Positions 11,760-24,009 of a DNA stretch of 64,000 bases are shown here, in pieces (the stretch's first letter is position 1; the number at the start of each line of letters is the position of its first letter). The notes under the pieces were generated by a model, which was not told the origin of the DNA, did not search any database, and saw only the letters and a program-made list of their open reading frames with translations. The stretch covers positions 48,372,425-48,436,424 of the forward strand of contig CM045768.1 in the NCBI GenBank assembly GCA_025200525.1. Direction: 5' to 3'. A program made the position numbers and the translations under genes. The stretch comes from Camellia lanceoleosa. Lineage: Eukaryota > Streptophyta > Magnoliopsida > Ericales > Theaceae.

Positions 11760-13814
11760 TGGTGTATACACAATACTGAATTTCAATTATGGAAATAACT
11801 CTTAAATAATGAAGTAATACTGAAATCCATTCTTCTTTGTTGCAACATTACAGATCATTTCTTATCTGTTATTATTTATTTTTAAAGTCAACACCAACAT
11901 TACAGGTCCTGGAGTTATAGTTCACGTAATGCAACAAAATGCATTATACACACAAATAAAATAAAAAAATGCCAACTAATGAAGTCGAAAAGAGAAGATA
12001 GAGATCATGAAAGAAACACAAAGTGCCAACACTAGTGAAAATTCTTATTTATGGTAAACTCATTATAAGAACCTAACTAACTGAGTTAGTCTAGTTGACT
12101 ACTGTTATAACCTCTTAATTAAGAGATTAACCGGTCAATTTTTGCTCAAGAGAAAGATTGATTATTTCTTTTAATTTTTTTTTAAAAATTATAATGGGTT
12201 TAATTATGTTCATTGTGAGCTCTTTATTGTGTTTGTTGTTGATGATTATTGAGCTTATAGATATGTATTGTTAAATTATGATCGTCTAATTTGATATAAT
12301 TATATTCAATGTCCATGAAATAAACGTAGGAATTTCGTTGTCCATCAAAATAACAAGCCATTGGGTAATATGATTTCCAATAAAACCTACTTTTCCAGTA
12401 GGAAGGCATAGATGACTAGTTAGGTGCCTACAAAGGCTTATCTATAAGGGGAGGAGGAAAAAAAAACAAACAAGGGTAGCCAAAAATAAAAAACAAGAAG
12501 AGGCAATTGAGGGGAAGAAGGAATGGGCTATTGGGCTATCTAGAAGATGGGAAAACAGAACTGTACATGAACAGACACAGAGAGACCCCTCAATTCAGTG
12601 ACCCAGTTGATAAATTAGGCATCTGTTGTTGTTGACAGCAAGACCAAGGTCCCCTTAATCAGAGATTGTGCTCTCTCTCTCTCTCTCTCCACCTAAAACA
12701 TCTTACATCTCCATCCAAGTAAAGGAACTGGGCCCCCCATGATACATAATCATTTATTCTCAATTTTTTTATATATACATTTTTTTATTTTGATGACTAA
12801 ACTCTAAAGCCTTATGAATTGTCTAAACACATAGCATCACTTATAAATCATGCAATCACTTACAAACCATGCTCATCAAATTAAATACTAATGCTAATAT
12901 TCACTGGATGTCGCAATTCTTATTCTTTGTCTCTATCTTTACTTTTCAATTGCAAATCCATATCAACACAAATCAATCTTTAAGTTTGTGCACTTTAAAC
13001 CAAATAAATCAATTTGCAATTTTAAAATTATTGAGATTTAATGCTGAAAATATGACTTTCAAAAGCGGGTCGAAAAGGGTACCGCCAGAGTCCCGACCCA
13101 TTGCCATACCATCCGTGTACAAGGTCACCCAAAAGAAGAAAAACACATACCAGCAAAACAGGCCCTATTAGGCAAATGAAACTTTAAACAGATTGGACAA
13201 ATTGTAGGGAAGGGAGACAGTACAAAGTGCCAAAAGTGGAATTATTTACGAGTCGGTAAAAAAAATTATTTCTCTATTTCACATATGAATTCAAACAAGA
13301 GTTTTAAAATATGTGAAGCTAAATTTACCAAAAGTAACCTCCAGAAGTAAAAAGATCCAAAAATGTAAAAGAAAGCCGAAGGACGATCAAAGGTACATAC
13401 CAGAAGAACATGAGGCATGAATAAAGCCAGAGACACTGCAAAGTTTTTTTTTGCTTTTTAGAAAAATTCACAAAAAGACAAAATAGACTAAAATAGCTAA
13501 TAAGACAAAATGTCACATCAAACCTATAATTATTTCATTTTTTCTCACAAACATTACATCCAACTACAAAAAAATCTAACTATATTTCCAAACACATATA
13601 TTTTAAACTACTAAAATAAGCCACAAACTAAAATAGCTAATTTTCCAAAGGAGGCCCTCTTTTGTATTCTCTCTCAACCCTTGCTGATATAGGTAAAAAT
13701 TTATTTCCAATAATGCCCTTTCTGCCCCCAGAAAAGTAATGCATATGATATGACCAGTTTAAAAAGTACCAACTAAAATGGTGTCTCATAAATAATTCAC
13801 ATTATAATACATTA
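11760..13814. other. Intergenic stretch, no gene seen; two small islands of more balanced base composition
   Basis: Most of it is AT-rich. Two parts differ. The first (about 12420-12740) has a CT microsatellite at about 12672-12690. The second (about 13060-13150) contains a short open frame around CGACCCATTGCCATACCATC. Neither gave a recognisable protein or RNA gene. Confidence 0.5.
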
Positions 13815-14064
13815 GGGGCATGTTTGATTAGGTGGATTGAAGCATGGAATTGAGATTATTAATCCGTGGACCCAATTATCCTATGTTTGTTTTAACATTT
13901 TGGTTTAGGATTATTAATCCAATAGATAATTAATCCAACAAATTTGTAGGATTATTAGTAATGGGGTAAGGGTGAGATTATTAATCCCATTGGATAATGA
14001 ATACCACACTAATTTAATAGAATTATTAATACTTCACTATTAGTCTTGTGAATCAAACATGACC
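13815..14064. mobile_element. Tourist-like MITE downstream of the IDM1-like gene
   Basis: The ends GGGGCATGTTTGATTAGG and, inverted, GGTCATGTTTGATTCA match the style of the better preserved copy at 26622-26832. The interior repeats GATTATTAATCC. The flanks TTA and TAG suggest a decayed 3-bp target duplication. No coding capacity. Confidence 0.65.
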
Positions 14065-14349
14065 TAGAAGCAATAAACATAAAAACAGCCATATCTTCCA
14101 TTGCAACCATCATAGGGAAATCCAAAAATAAGCTCTATGCATAATTACAGCTAGCTATATATATATTACTTCCCTATATACATGAATAAACATGAGCCCA
14201 ATACCAAACTCCTGCAAATTCCTCCCACTATATATTTCACAAAACGAGGAAATTCTAGACTGACCTTCATTAAAGCAAAATTTAAACTCCTGGAGGGGCA
14301 AAAACAGATATTCTCACGACTCACCGGCAGCATGTGAAAGGTCTCGGCT

Positions 14350-17300
14350 TCAGCAAGCTGAAATCCTCCTCCGCTTGTAACACTTGAAAAGGCCATCGTT
14401 GTTCTCGCATTCACTGTGGTCAGCACCTTCAACTGAACACTCTTCGCAGATCCCATTTTGGAAAGGTATGCATTCAAGCGTTTGTTGGTTTGTCTATGAC
14501 CATGGAACAGAATTGAAAAAATAAAAAATAAAAATCTGACTGGATAAAAGTAAAACGTAAAGGAATAAAAATGATGCAATGTGGACAGAAAGGTAAAAGA
14601 AAATTGAAGTACCAAGAAACCTGGAGGTCCTGTGCCACTACCACCATTGCTACCATCAACTCCAGCTATACTGGCAAAACCACATAAATTAACCAACACT
14701 TTCTAATACACACAAATAAATATATGTATCTATAAATATATATGTAGGGTGTATTTGCAAAGCATGATTGTAATATCAGAAAAATTCTTCAACTCGGCCC
14801 TCAGAATACGGTTGCCTTTGTAGTCTTCATCACATTAACAATCAAAATCTCTCTTTGAAGCATGGATTTAAAGATTAGAAGAGGTATTGTCCAACGAATT
14901 AACATGGCATTATATGCATTAGAGTATGAACCATTTTTTCTCCCAGATGAAGAATGTGGCTCATACATCTTAACTTTTACAAATGAATAAACTACTCATC
15001 TTTGTGATATGATATGTCTCACAAATTGGCGAATGAGGGTATGATGTCAATAAACTACTCATCTTTGTGATATGATATGCTTCTTTAATTCATAAACAAC
15101 TTTAAAATTATAGTTTTTTTTTTAACAATTCTCTATTTTAAATACTTTTAGTTACTCATAATATTGGAAGGTATGCACATAAAAGTAGTAACATTCTAGG
15201 TCCATTATTTTCATTTTAAAAATATTCCATCATTTCTAACATGCAAAGATGATTAAGTGTATGTTAATTTTTCTTAATTATGATCATGATTATGTAAAAT
15301 AAATAAATAAATGTATGTTGTCCTGACAAAATTAGAGCTTGTCTGACTGATTTACCATTTAATATATAATCCATTTCATGCCACTAGAAATCAGGTTTCC
15401 GACTATATTTTTTTTTTGATAAATCAGGTTTCCGTCTATAATTTATACTGGCCAAACAAGTTGTATACTGTTCCTAGGCCTTTCGTGGAAAATGAACTGA
15501 TTTTCCTCTTTCATGTTGCTTGCTACTACTATATTTCAATTATTAGATGCATCCAGCCAATCATATATTCTACATAATTACAACATTTAAACTAACCATT
15601 CAGAGCAAGTTCCATAAGAAAGTCCTATCTTTCTAGCCTGAGTCAAATACAAGTCACTGGTAAGATCTCTTGATTGTCATTTTTTGGACAAATATTTTTG
15701 CTTATCATAACAGATGAGTGTTCAAGCTTTTGTATTTTTTATCTCTTGTTTAAGTATATTATAGGAAATGAGACTGGAGACATACTGTGCAGGTCCTTGG
15801 TCCATGATTTCACTCTCCTCGACCTGGTCTGTTTGGAAGGCTTCAGAAATAGCACTATTCCCATCAAAATCTACATTATCACTTCCACTCACAGCATCAC
15901 AAATGTTTTGCTCAGTTCCTGCATAAATCATACAACAGAACATGGATGTCAGTTCGTACAATTTTTTATAATCTTCAATAACGTAGTCAAGGGAGGAAAT
16001 GTCACGTACTTGTTAATGGGCTCAAGTCTGTGGAGTGGATCTTATTTAAGAGTTTCTGGCACATGACAGTACCCTGGAAATCAAGGAAAGTGTAATCCAG
16101 AAAGTTCAATCTCTCCAGTTCTGCCATTTTTGAAAACCCAAACGAGGTAGTCCAAGTGTTTAGCACACTGGGAACTGCAGGCAAAACTAGTCTCTCCACT
16201 CCTAATTCCATCAGCTTCTGTAAAACAGTATTGAGAAATCAAATTACCTTATTAAGCCATCCAACTTGTAAATTTTTTTAGAAGATTTACTATGTTTCTT
16301 TAAATGCTCAAGTTGAATTGCAACTGTGAACAATTCATATCAAGCATTCCCCAAGGCCCCACCCCAAATTCACAGAAATCAGATTTTACCTTTTCAAGCT
16401 CATTCATCAAGATGCGACACATTCCAAGTCGGCGATATTTAAACCGTGTACCAACAAGAGGTACTTCTGCCACCTTTTCTCCATGAACCCTTTAAACAAA
16501 AAAAGAAGGAAAAGAAAAGAAAAGATATGAAATCCCTTCAGATTACCATGATCAAACAAAAAAGTAAGCAACTCAACCCAAGTCTGTAGTTTGTATAATA
16601 CCTTACAGTAGCTACCGTAATCAATTCATCATTTTTCTCCAAAAGCACTGTGTAAAACCCTTGGAAATTCAACCGATTCAGCTCCGACCTGCAAAAGCAA
16701 TAATTACCACTGGACTTGGTGCAATAGAAAGTGATGTCCAGTAACCAAAAATAAATGAATTATCTTAAGAGATAAACACTCGTGAAAAACTTTATATAAC
16801 AACATTGTTTTGAAAAATATCACAGGTGGTTAAAATGAGATGGCCCTATTATAAACCCAATTAGACTGAAACAGTTCACTAAATGCCTATTGACCAAAAG
16901 TTTTTCACTTAATTCAAAACCTAACATAAAATAGGCAGTTTTATCCTATCATCCATCCTAAAATTTCTTCTTTTGCTTATGCCATACCCAAAGCAAAACC
17001 CAAAGAAAGGCAAATAAAATCTCCCACCAAAACTTGCTTACCAGTCAAAGGTCCAGTGAGAGAGAAGGACCTAGTTGTTGATCACAAGAGCGAGAATACT
17101 TTTGTTATCACAGGTAACATTGCATGTCTGTAAGCCTTCCAGATGTAATATGATGCTGTTTAATGAAACTTATCTTGATGGGTAGTGAGACGGAGGGGTC
17201 ATAACTATGACATAAAAGGTCAAATTTTACCAAGACCAAGGATGTATTACACTTCATATCTTCTTTTTTTCTTAATTGGGAAGAACTTTAGTAGAAAAGA

Positions 17301-20300
17301 GGAAGAGGAAATGAAAATTAGGCTTGAGGGTTCCTCCAATATAAACAAGAATAAAAGGAGAAAAAATAAAGTAAACTGCAGTAGATATAAATAAAATAGT
17401 AAGACAACTAATAGAGACGGTGAAAGTTTTGTAGTGAAATCACCAAAACTGGGTATTCAAGCTACTACTGAGCAGACAAAGTAGGCTCTGGTCTACCAAT
17501 AAAAAACTGAAAGAAGAAGAAAAAAAATTCCCGAGTTGAGTTGCTACAACATGTATTAGCAATCAAACTCCTCTAATGTACTAATATTAATTCCAGAATA
17601 CATAACATGTTCCCCAATCGAGGAAAAAAATAAAACCATGAAAAAAAACATTTAAGAAAAATAAAATTTAGTCACAAACCACTGGAACAATGAAAACCAT
17701 AATTGTAAGAATATGAACAGAAGCACAGCTACAAAATAACACATTTACAAGGTATGACTAGCATTTCAATAGCACAGTTTGAAATGAAATCAGAAAACAA
17801 AAATACAAAATCATGTTGTCTATATGACACAACAAAAATGGAAATATAACTGGACTAGCAATGAAATTAACTCACCATCTACTGAAAATAACATCTTCAA
17901 CAAGATCTCTCCTGGTTCGAGCTTCTTTAACAGGCTCAAAACATTCGTGCATCACAGAAAGAGCAACATTAAGCTTGCTGTAGTTCTCCGTCACAGCTGC
18001 CATATCAGAGACATCATGATCACCATCATCACATTTCTTGTATTTCAACAAAGTCCAGGTTAAATTATCTTTGCCAACCAGAACTGACTTTCCCAGAAAT
18101 TTGTGGAGACCCAAAAAGATCTGCAATAATGACTTAGGTGTATTAAAACCCACATTCAACTGTGTCCAACAGGTGCATCAAATAGATAATCCACCAATTA
18201 TGCATACCAAATATCATATTTAATTCAGCACTTCACATGTTAGACAAGAACAATTAAACAAGCTTGTGTATTTTATTGTTCTTCAATTTAGAAAGTCTAA
18301 TTTGTAAAACCAGAAATAACATCATGTCAGGACTGAACTTTGAACAAAGATGCGAAAAAGCAGCTGCTAATATTCCACTTTCTAATTCTTGTATTTGCCT
18401 CCTCAAACCTATATCTGAGAGTTTTGCCCGTAAAATTACACTAGTTAACAAGAAAGTTAATGCAATTCTCACAATTTGAAACCAATACCAGCCAGCCAAA
18501 CTGCAAAACATGTAACATGGTTCCCATGAGAAGAAAACTGGTTACGAAATGTAATGTTTACAAAAGCAACCTTATTAGTTAATTTCTCCTCTTCATATAT
18601 CTACATCAAATGCTGGAGGCTACGTTCAGATGCAGGGTTTATTCTTCAAAGAAGCATGGAAAAAAAAACAAAACAAAACAAAGGTACATACAAGAGCAAA
18701 AAATAGAAGAAACAAGCCCATTTTATTACTTTCAGTGTAAACGAAGACCTTATCAGTTCATATAAAACTAAGACAGGAGCAAATGAACAATATGTTCATC
18801 ACAAGGTTCTAATGTTTTTATTTGATGAACATTAATTATCATGCTTTTGGAGAAGACAACTTGCAAATTAGATAGGTGTTAGTGCATGCTAAAACCAATA
18901 TATTCTTGATATTGATCCAAAATGTAATATTGAGCAGGAAGGCAGTTACGAAATACCTGTTCGCATCTTTTATTGCAAAACCAACTTCCTTCAGGATAAT
19001 TGTCTACATTCATAACACCCTTTTCCCTTAGGCACCCAACATGATCTACATCAGAAACATATTAAGTGTGGATGTGTATCTGTAAATAAGTATAATACAT
19101 ATATGGTCACGGATACAATAACACAACTACAAATAAGTTCAACTCACATACATTGACGCTCACACTGATCACAATGGAGAACACTGTCATCTGTAAATTG
19201 TTTTGAGCCATTATTTAATCCGCTTCTCCCACAAACTCCACAACAGCATGATGGACAAAACCAGTCACCATCTGGAACATCCTAAATAAACAATAAATTG
19301 AAGTCCAAATTAGAACTCAAAATTAAAATTCATATACAGTGTTCAAAGAAATAAGTCTGAGAAACCCAAAAAAAAATAGTTTGATAAGTAGGATAGGAGT
19401 ATTCAAAGGATCTACCTTCAAACCAAGGCAACTTGTGTGAAATGATGACGGGCATTGATCGCATAAAACTAATTCACCCCCAAAGTGACAGACAGAACAT
19501 ATGTAATCATTCATGCTTTGATGCCGCCTACCTTTCATGTCAAGTGGTTCTGTCATCAAGTTTCTCTTAACATTACGACATTTCAACTGTCTCTGACAAT
19601 CTAACAGAGACCTCCCATCCTCCAAAAAAATATTCGCTGCTGGTCTGTGATTATTGCTGCCAGCATGTGCTTCAAATTTACTAAGGGGAAAAACTTTTTG
19701 GCAACAACTGCACTTGATCCCATCGCGAGTTATTCTCCCTTCAGCTATTGGAGGATGATCCTTTCTGCTAATGTAACGTACTTTTGCCCTAGGCAACACC
19801 ACATTATTGTCTATTAACCAAGATAATATGGTTCGAGGGTTCTGATCAGAGGAAGAAGGAACCACCACCTGCCGAGCTCTTTTGCTAGAGCGCAGCACAC
19901 GCGTTGGACAATCATCACCCAAATCATCTCTTGATTTGATTGGCGATCTAGATGCCTTTCTTTTCTTCTGCATCCGAGAGCCAGCATTTTGCATTGGTCT
20001 AGAGATAAAAGTATTATTCTCAGAGGTTCCTCCTTCATCTATACAGGCTTTGCAGGCTGTTCGAAGAGAACTATAGGACCTTCCAGTTGGTGAAGTGTAT
20101 CGCAATTCCCGATTCTGTCCCCTCACATAGTACCAGAATGACCACCCAACAGCGGAGAGATGCTTTTTTGCTTTAAATTGTAGATCCACATATTTGTGGT
20201 CCTTAACCTTGTAACACTTCCATTTGTCACTATTTTCCACTGATCCAAGAGAATAGTAATCAAGAACAGCTCGGGGGCAATATTCAGATTCAACAACTCT

Positions 20301-22697
20301 GTCACAAGGAGGAGGCATCACAGACAGCTCCATGGATGTGTGTGGTGGTTCAGCGAGAGGAGAAGTGAATGGACTATCTGACACAGCAACTGACAGTCTT
20401 TCATCATCTCGGGAAGGAAGGGAAAGAATTTCTGATCCAGGTTCCTTCAAATCCCTACAGACCATAACAAGTGAATAATATGATTTCCCATTAGGTGAGA
20501 TGTATCGCATCTTGTTCATACCTCCATCTCTCGTGAACTCGATCTTCCAGCCCAAATATGCAAGATGCTTTCTGACATTTAAAGTACGGGAAGACCTATG
20601 TCCGGGCTTTAGGTATTCATTAATTGCATTGGGGCAAAATTCAGCCCTAGGAACAATTTCATCACCAGCAGGTTGCCACCTATGACTTGTACTCAACCTT
20701 TCCGATGGAGCTTTCCCCAAAGCCTTGCAGATGGTAACAAGTGACAAATATGATTTCCCATCGGGTGAGGTGTAGCGCATCCTAAGAACATTTTCATCTC
20801 TCATGAACTCAATCTTCCAGCCCAAATATGCGAGATGCATTCTAAGATTTAAACTACATGATGACTTGCGTCTATTGTTCAGGTATTCGTCAACTGCATT
20901 AGGGCAAAACTTAGCTCTAGGAACAATGTCAACACCAGCAGGTACCCACTTACCACTTTTTCTTTGTCTAAAACATTTTTTCCATCCAGCTGGTGATTTA
21001 GAACTGGGACTATAAAACCCTTGACTGTTTAATTTTGAATACAACCTAGAAAATTCATCTTGATTTAAAGGTAAGACTGGTAGAGCATGAGGTGACACAC
21101 ATGGTGTTTCTTCATGACAGGGCATGTTTGAGCTAGTTGAGAGATTCATACCCAAGCCATCATTACTGAGATCAGTAGACAACAACCTAGAATCCGAGCC
21201 ATCATTTTTAACTGCAACGATGGCAAGAGAGTTACCTGAATCAGCTTCAGGCCTCGATATTACATCAAGACGAGTTTCGGATGATGGTGGCAGGCCATGG
21301 GCATCCTGTGCCAAGTCCCCTGATGAATTCAATTCATGTAAAAAGTGATTTAAAGCAAGCTTACAATTATCAAAAATAACTTCCCACACCAAATTTTTCC
21401 AGATACCCTTGAGTGTAGAAGTCCACTCCACAAGGTTCTGAAAAGCCTTCTTTACCCTCACTTCATACCATATTTGCCTCACAGAAACTTGAAGTGGCCA
21501 CTCTTGCTCAAATTCCTCAACCAACTCAAGAAACAACCAGTTCCCACGAAGCTTCCATTCGTCAGTAAATTCATCCCAGTCCTGAGTAATCCGTAACGTA
21601 TCGATTCTAAACTGCATTTCATCACCCATATCGGGAAAGAAAATTGTTCGGCTCTCAGAGCCGTCTTCATGGTCAAAAACCACGCCCTCCCACCATGCCT
21701 CCTTGTAATAGACATCAACACACTGTCCGTAGTGGAAAGACCATTTCGTAAAATCAATCGGTGGTGGCAATGGCCTTATCAAACCCCGATGGTTACACAG
21801 TACCCTGATGGCCGGAACAATTCCATCAATGACAGGAGGGACTTTTATACAATCAATGAGATGTTGCAAACCGTCGTCGCACAAAAGATGGTCGTATTGG
21901 ACTCTTCGAGCCTGATTTTCACAGGCAATCACAGTTCCAGAGTGCCATGACCCCCGAAACCCGTCTTCAACACTCCTTACCTGGACCAATTTCACATTTT
22001 AATGCAAAATCAAAGAAACCCAACTGAAGAACAAACCAGTAAACAAAAACAACTATGAGCAGAGTCCTCTTTTCTAGTTTTTTTTTACCTTATTAAACCC
22101 CAATAAACAATCATTGATCAAAAAAAGAAAGCATTGATGAAACACGGACTTGTTTATCTAATGGATTCCCAAATTAAACAGTGCATGTACGCTGATCATC
22201 CAAACAAGAAGGCATTCACTGAGACTCACAAACTGGTTCAATATATAGAATCCCAAATTAATCTTTTGCATGAACACTAAAACCATACACTACTGTATAT
22301 ACATATATATAACCAGAGATGGACTACAGACAACACAATGCAAGTAAAATCAGAGCAAGAAACAATCTTGGAAACGATCAATCAGGAAAAAGGACAACTC
22401 CAAAGATTTTAGCAGTAATCGCAAATAAAATAATGAATAAAATAAAATAAAATAAAAAATAAAGAAAAGAAAAACCCAGACCCCAAAATCATGAAAACTG
22501 AAAAACCATTGTTGTCAAAAAAACAAATATACACATGTATACAGAGACATATATGTGTATATATATTGACCAAGATGATCAAAAGAAGCTGGCATTACTT
22601 CAACTTTGTGATCAAGCAGAAGCTTTGGGCGATTGCAAAGAGTTCTACGCCTTCTCTTCTTCTCTGAAGAACCCAGTTCCCCAATATCGGCCGCCAT
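14350..22697 (-). CDS. IDM1-like chromatin protein: Agenet/Tudor-like, TIFY-binding-like, PHD and GNAT acetyltransferase domains; 11 exons
   Basis: Exons: 22599-22697, 19416-21980, 19152-19281, 18957-19045, 17876-18120, 16602-16688, 16390-16489, 16010-16217, 15786-15918, 14613-14670 and 14350-14493. All use GT-AG sites and give 1285 residues. The start MAADIGELGSSEKKRRRR runs straight into the Agenet text KVEVRSVEDGFRGSW across intron 1. Order: Agenet/Tudor-like region (about 25-190); three related modules built on FCPNAxxEY...LGWKIEF...RYxSPxGKSY (about 385-455, 475-550 and 592-680); a TIFY-binding-like domain (about 785-845, CSCCQKVFPLSKFEAHAGS); PHD fingers from ICSVCHFGGELVLCDQC (about 861) to WFCNKRC; and a GNAT fold (about 962-1170) with acetyl-CoA loop RRLGMC. 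Family knowledge: Arabidopsis IDM1/ROS4 is a nuclear histone H3 acetyltransferase that aids active DNA demethylation. This protein adds an Agenet region and is probably a family relative, not proven the same gene. The last two exons are the least certain. Confidence 0.9.
14671..15785 (-). other. Intron 9 of the IDM1-like gene (1115 bp)
   Basis: AT-rich. It contains a direct repeat of about 31 bp starting at 14986 and 15049 (AATAAACTACTCATCTTTGT and onward) and a doubled phrase AATCAGGTTTCCG near 15389 and 15422. No coding sequence was seen. Confidence 0.7.
16689..17875 (-). other. Intron 5 of the IDM1-like gene (1187 bp)
   Basis: It lies between the GNAT-coding exons 5 and 6. It is AT-rich, and I saw no repeat family or gene in it. 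Intron 4 (18121-18956, 836 bp) is similar. Confidence 0.7.
20440..20990 (-). repeat. Internal tandem duplication inside exon 2 of the IDM1-like gene
   Basis: About 260 bp of coding sequence occurs twice. The phrase ATCTTCCAGCCCAAATATGC appears near 20540 and 20810, and AAATATGATTTCCCAT-type text near 20480 and 20747. The two copies encode protein modules one and two, which are much closer to each other than to module three. Confidence 0.8.
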
Positions 22698-23060
22698 TGA
22701 AGAGAGCTTGAGAGGCTTGTGAGTGGGGGTTTTGCGATTTTTTTTCTTTTTATCGTCCGGTGCGTGCGGGAGGAGTTTCGATATTCTATAATCAAAATCT
22801 CCAATTTGGAACGGAACCATCACTCACGCCAAAATAAATAGTACTAGTTATTGACAAGACTTGTTTGCTGTAAATTTTTTTTTTTAATTTATTGAAAATA
22901 AATTTATTTTAATTTGATAAGTGTGTTTAATTCGGTCACGTTTGAGAAAAATTTTAGCTTCAAATTAAATTTTTTTAATTTTGTTGATTGAGGAGTCGAA
23001 AGGAATTATATACTATAGTTTTAGAGATGTAATTGGGAGCCCGAAAATGGGAGCTCCGAA
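22698..23060. other. Upstream region of the IDM1-like gene
   Basis: The first 130 bp read as a 5' leader: the frame stays open upstream of the ATG by chance through GGTGGTTTTT-type and A-rich text. Beyond that the DNA is AT-rich, with no clear TATA box. No other gene was seen. Confidence 0.4.
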
Positions 23061-23069
23061 TGCCCCTAA

Positions 23070-23460
23070 TATACAAAACGTCGTCGTTTTTGTATTTTTT
23101 ATTTTTTTTTTCTGCAGAAGAAGGAAGAAGACGAAGAAGAGAAGGAGGGGGAGGGGAGGGGGAGGAAGGCCTGGAGGGGGCCTAAAAAATAGAGGAGGAG
23201 GCGGTGGAGGCGACGCGATCGGCGGAGGTGACGAGAGGAGGAGGCGGCGGAGGCGACGCGATCGGTAGAGGTGACGAGAGGCGGAGGCGATGATCAGAGC
23301 AATGATGGCGACGATCAGATTAGAGCAGAGCAGCGAGGCGACGGCAACGGCGACCGAGGCGACGATCTCCCTCTCCTCTCTCTCCCTCTCTCTCTCTCTC
23401 TTCTCTTTCAGGGCATTCGGGGGGGTTGGATTCGGGCAGAAAATCTTTTCCCATAATTTT
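23070..23460. other. GC-rich island with an ACGTCGTCGTTTT core and GGAGGCGG tandem units
   Basis: It begins with CAAAACGTCGTCGTTTTTG, then a T tract ending in CTGCAG, then GA-rich DNA. A unit of about 43 bp built on GGAGGCGACGCGATCGG follows, present twice (near 23205 and 23248), and then a CT microsatellite near 23369-23402. The plus-strand frames (22981-23268 and 23271-23456) encode Arg/Gly or Asp/Gly runs with no family resemblance. The layout copies the island at 1850-2335. Confidence 0.5.
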
Positions 23461-24009
23461 ATTTTATGATTTTTGTTGGTTTAGTGCATAAGATAGATTA
23501 TTCACATAATTTAAAATTTTACATTTCGAATAAATCAAGAAAAAATGGTGAATGTTGTGCTGTAATTGCCTTCTTTCTTTTTTTTTCTTTTTTTTTTTAA
23601 TAACTTTTATTACAAAATATGTATTATTGATCATTAAATCTTTTTAGTGATCAAATAATTTAAATTTTAAATTAGTTAAGTACACTATTTCAGTTAATTC
23701 AATTGGTATACTTGTAAAAAATTTCATAACCAAATCAAACCATACATTATGAAAAATTTATCAAAAATTTAAAATTCCAATCAATCTTAATCAGTCATTC
23801 GGTTCTATTTATTTTCCTTGCACAACTAAATGGCTTATAATGTGAAAATATAAATTAGAACAAAAGTTTCTTCAAATTGAAGTATTAGTATTTTTAACTT
23901 CTAATATTTAATTATCAATTTGTATTTAATTTTAAGACCCCAAAAAAAGAAATATTAAGTGGAGATTTTTATTCTCACTCTGTGATTGTTTAATGGCATG
24001 TCATTAAAT

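Noticed and set aside
14166..14349. Continuation of the long minus-strand frame past the last IDM1-like exon
   Set aside because: In the spliced frame a TGA at 14350-14352 ends the protein. The longer frame is out of phase with exon 10.
22981..23456. Arg/Gly-rich and Asp/Gly-rich plus-strand frames upstream of the IDM1-like gene
   Set aside because: They come from GGAGGCGG tandem units, with no domain and no splice support.
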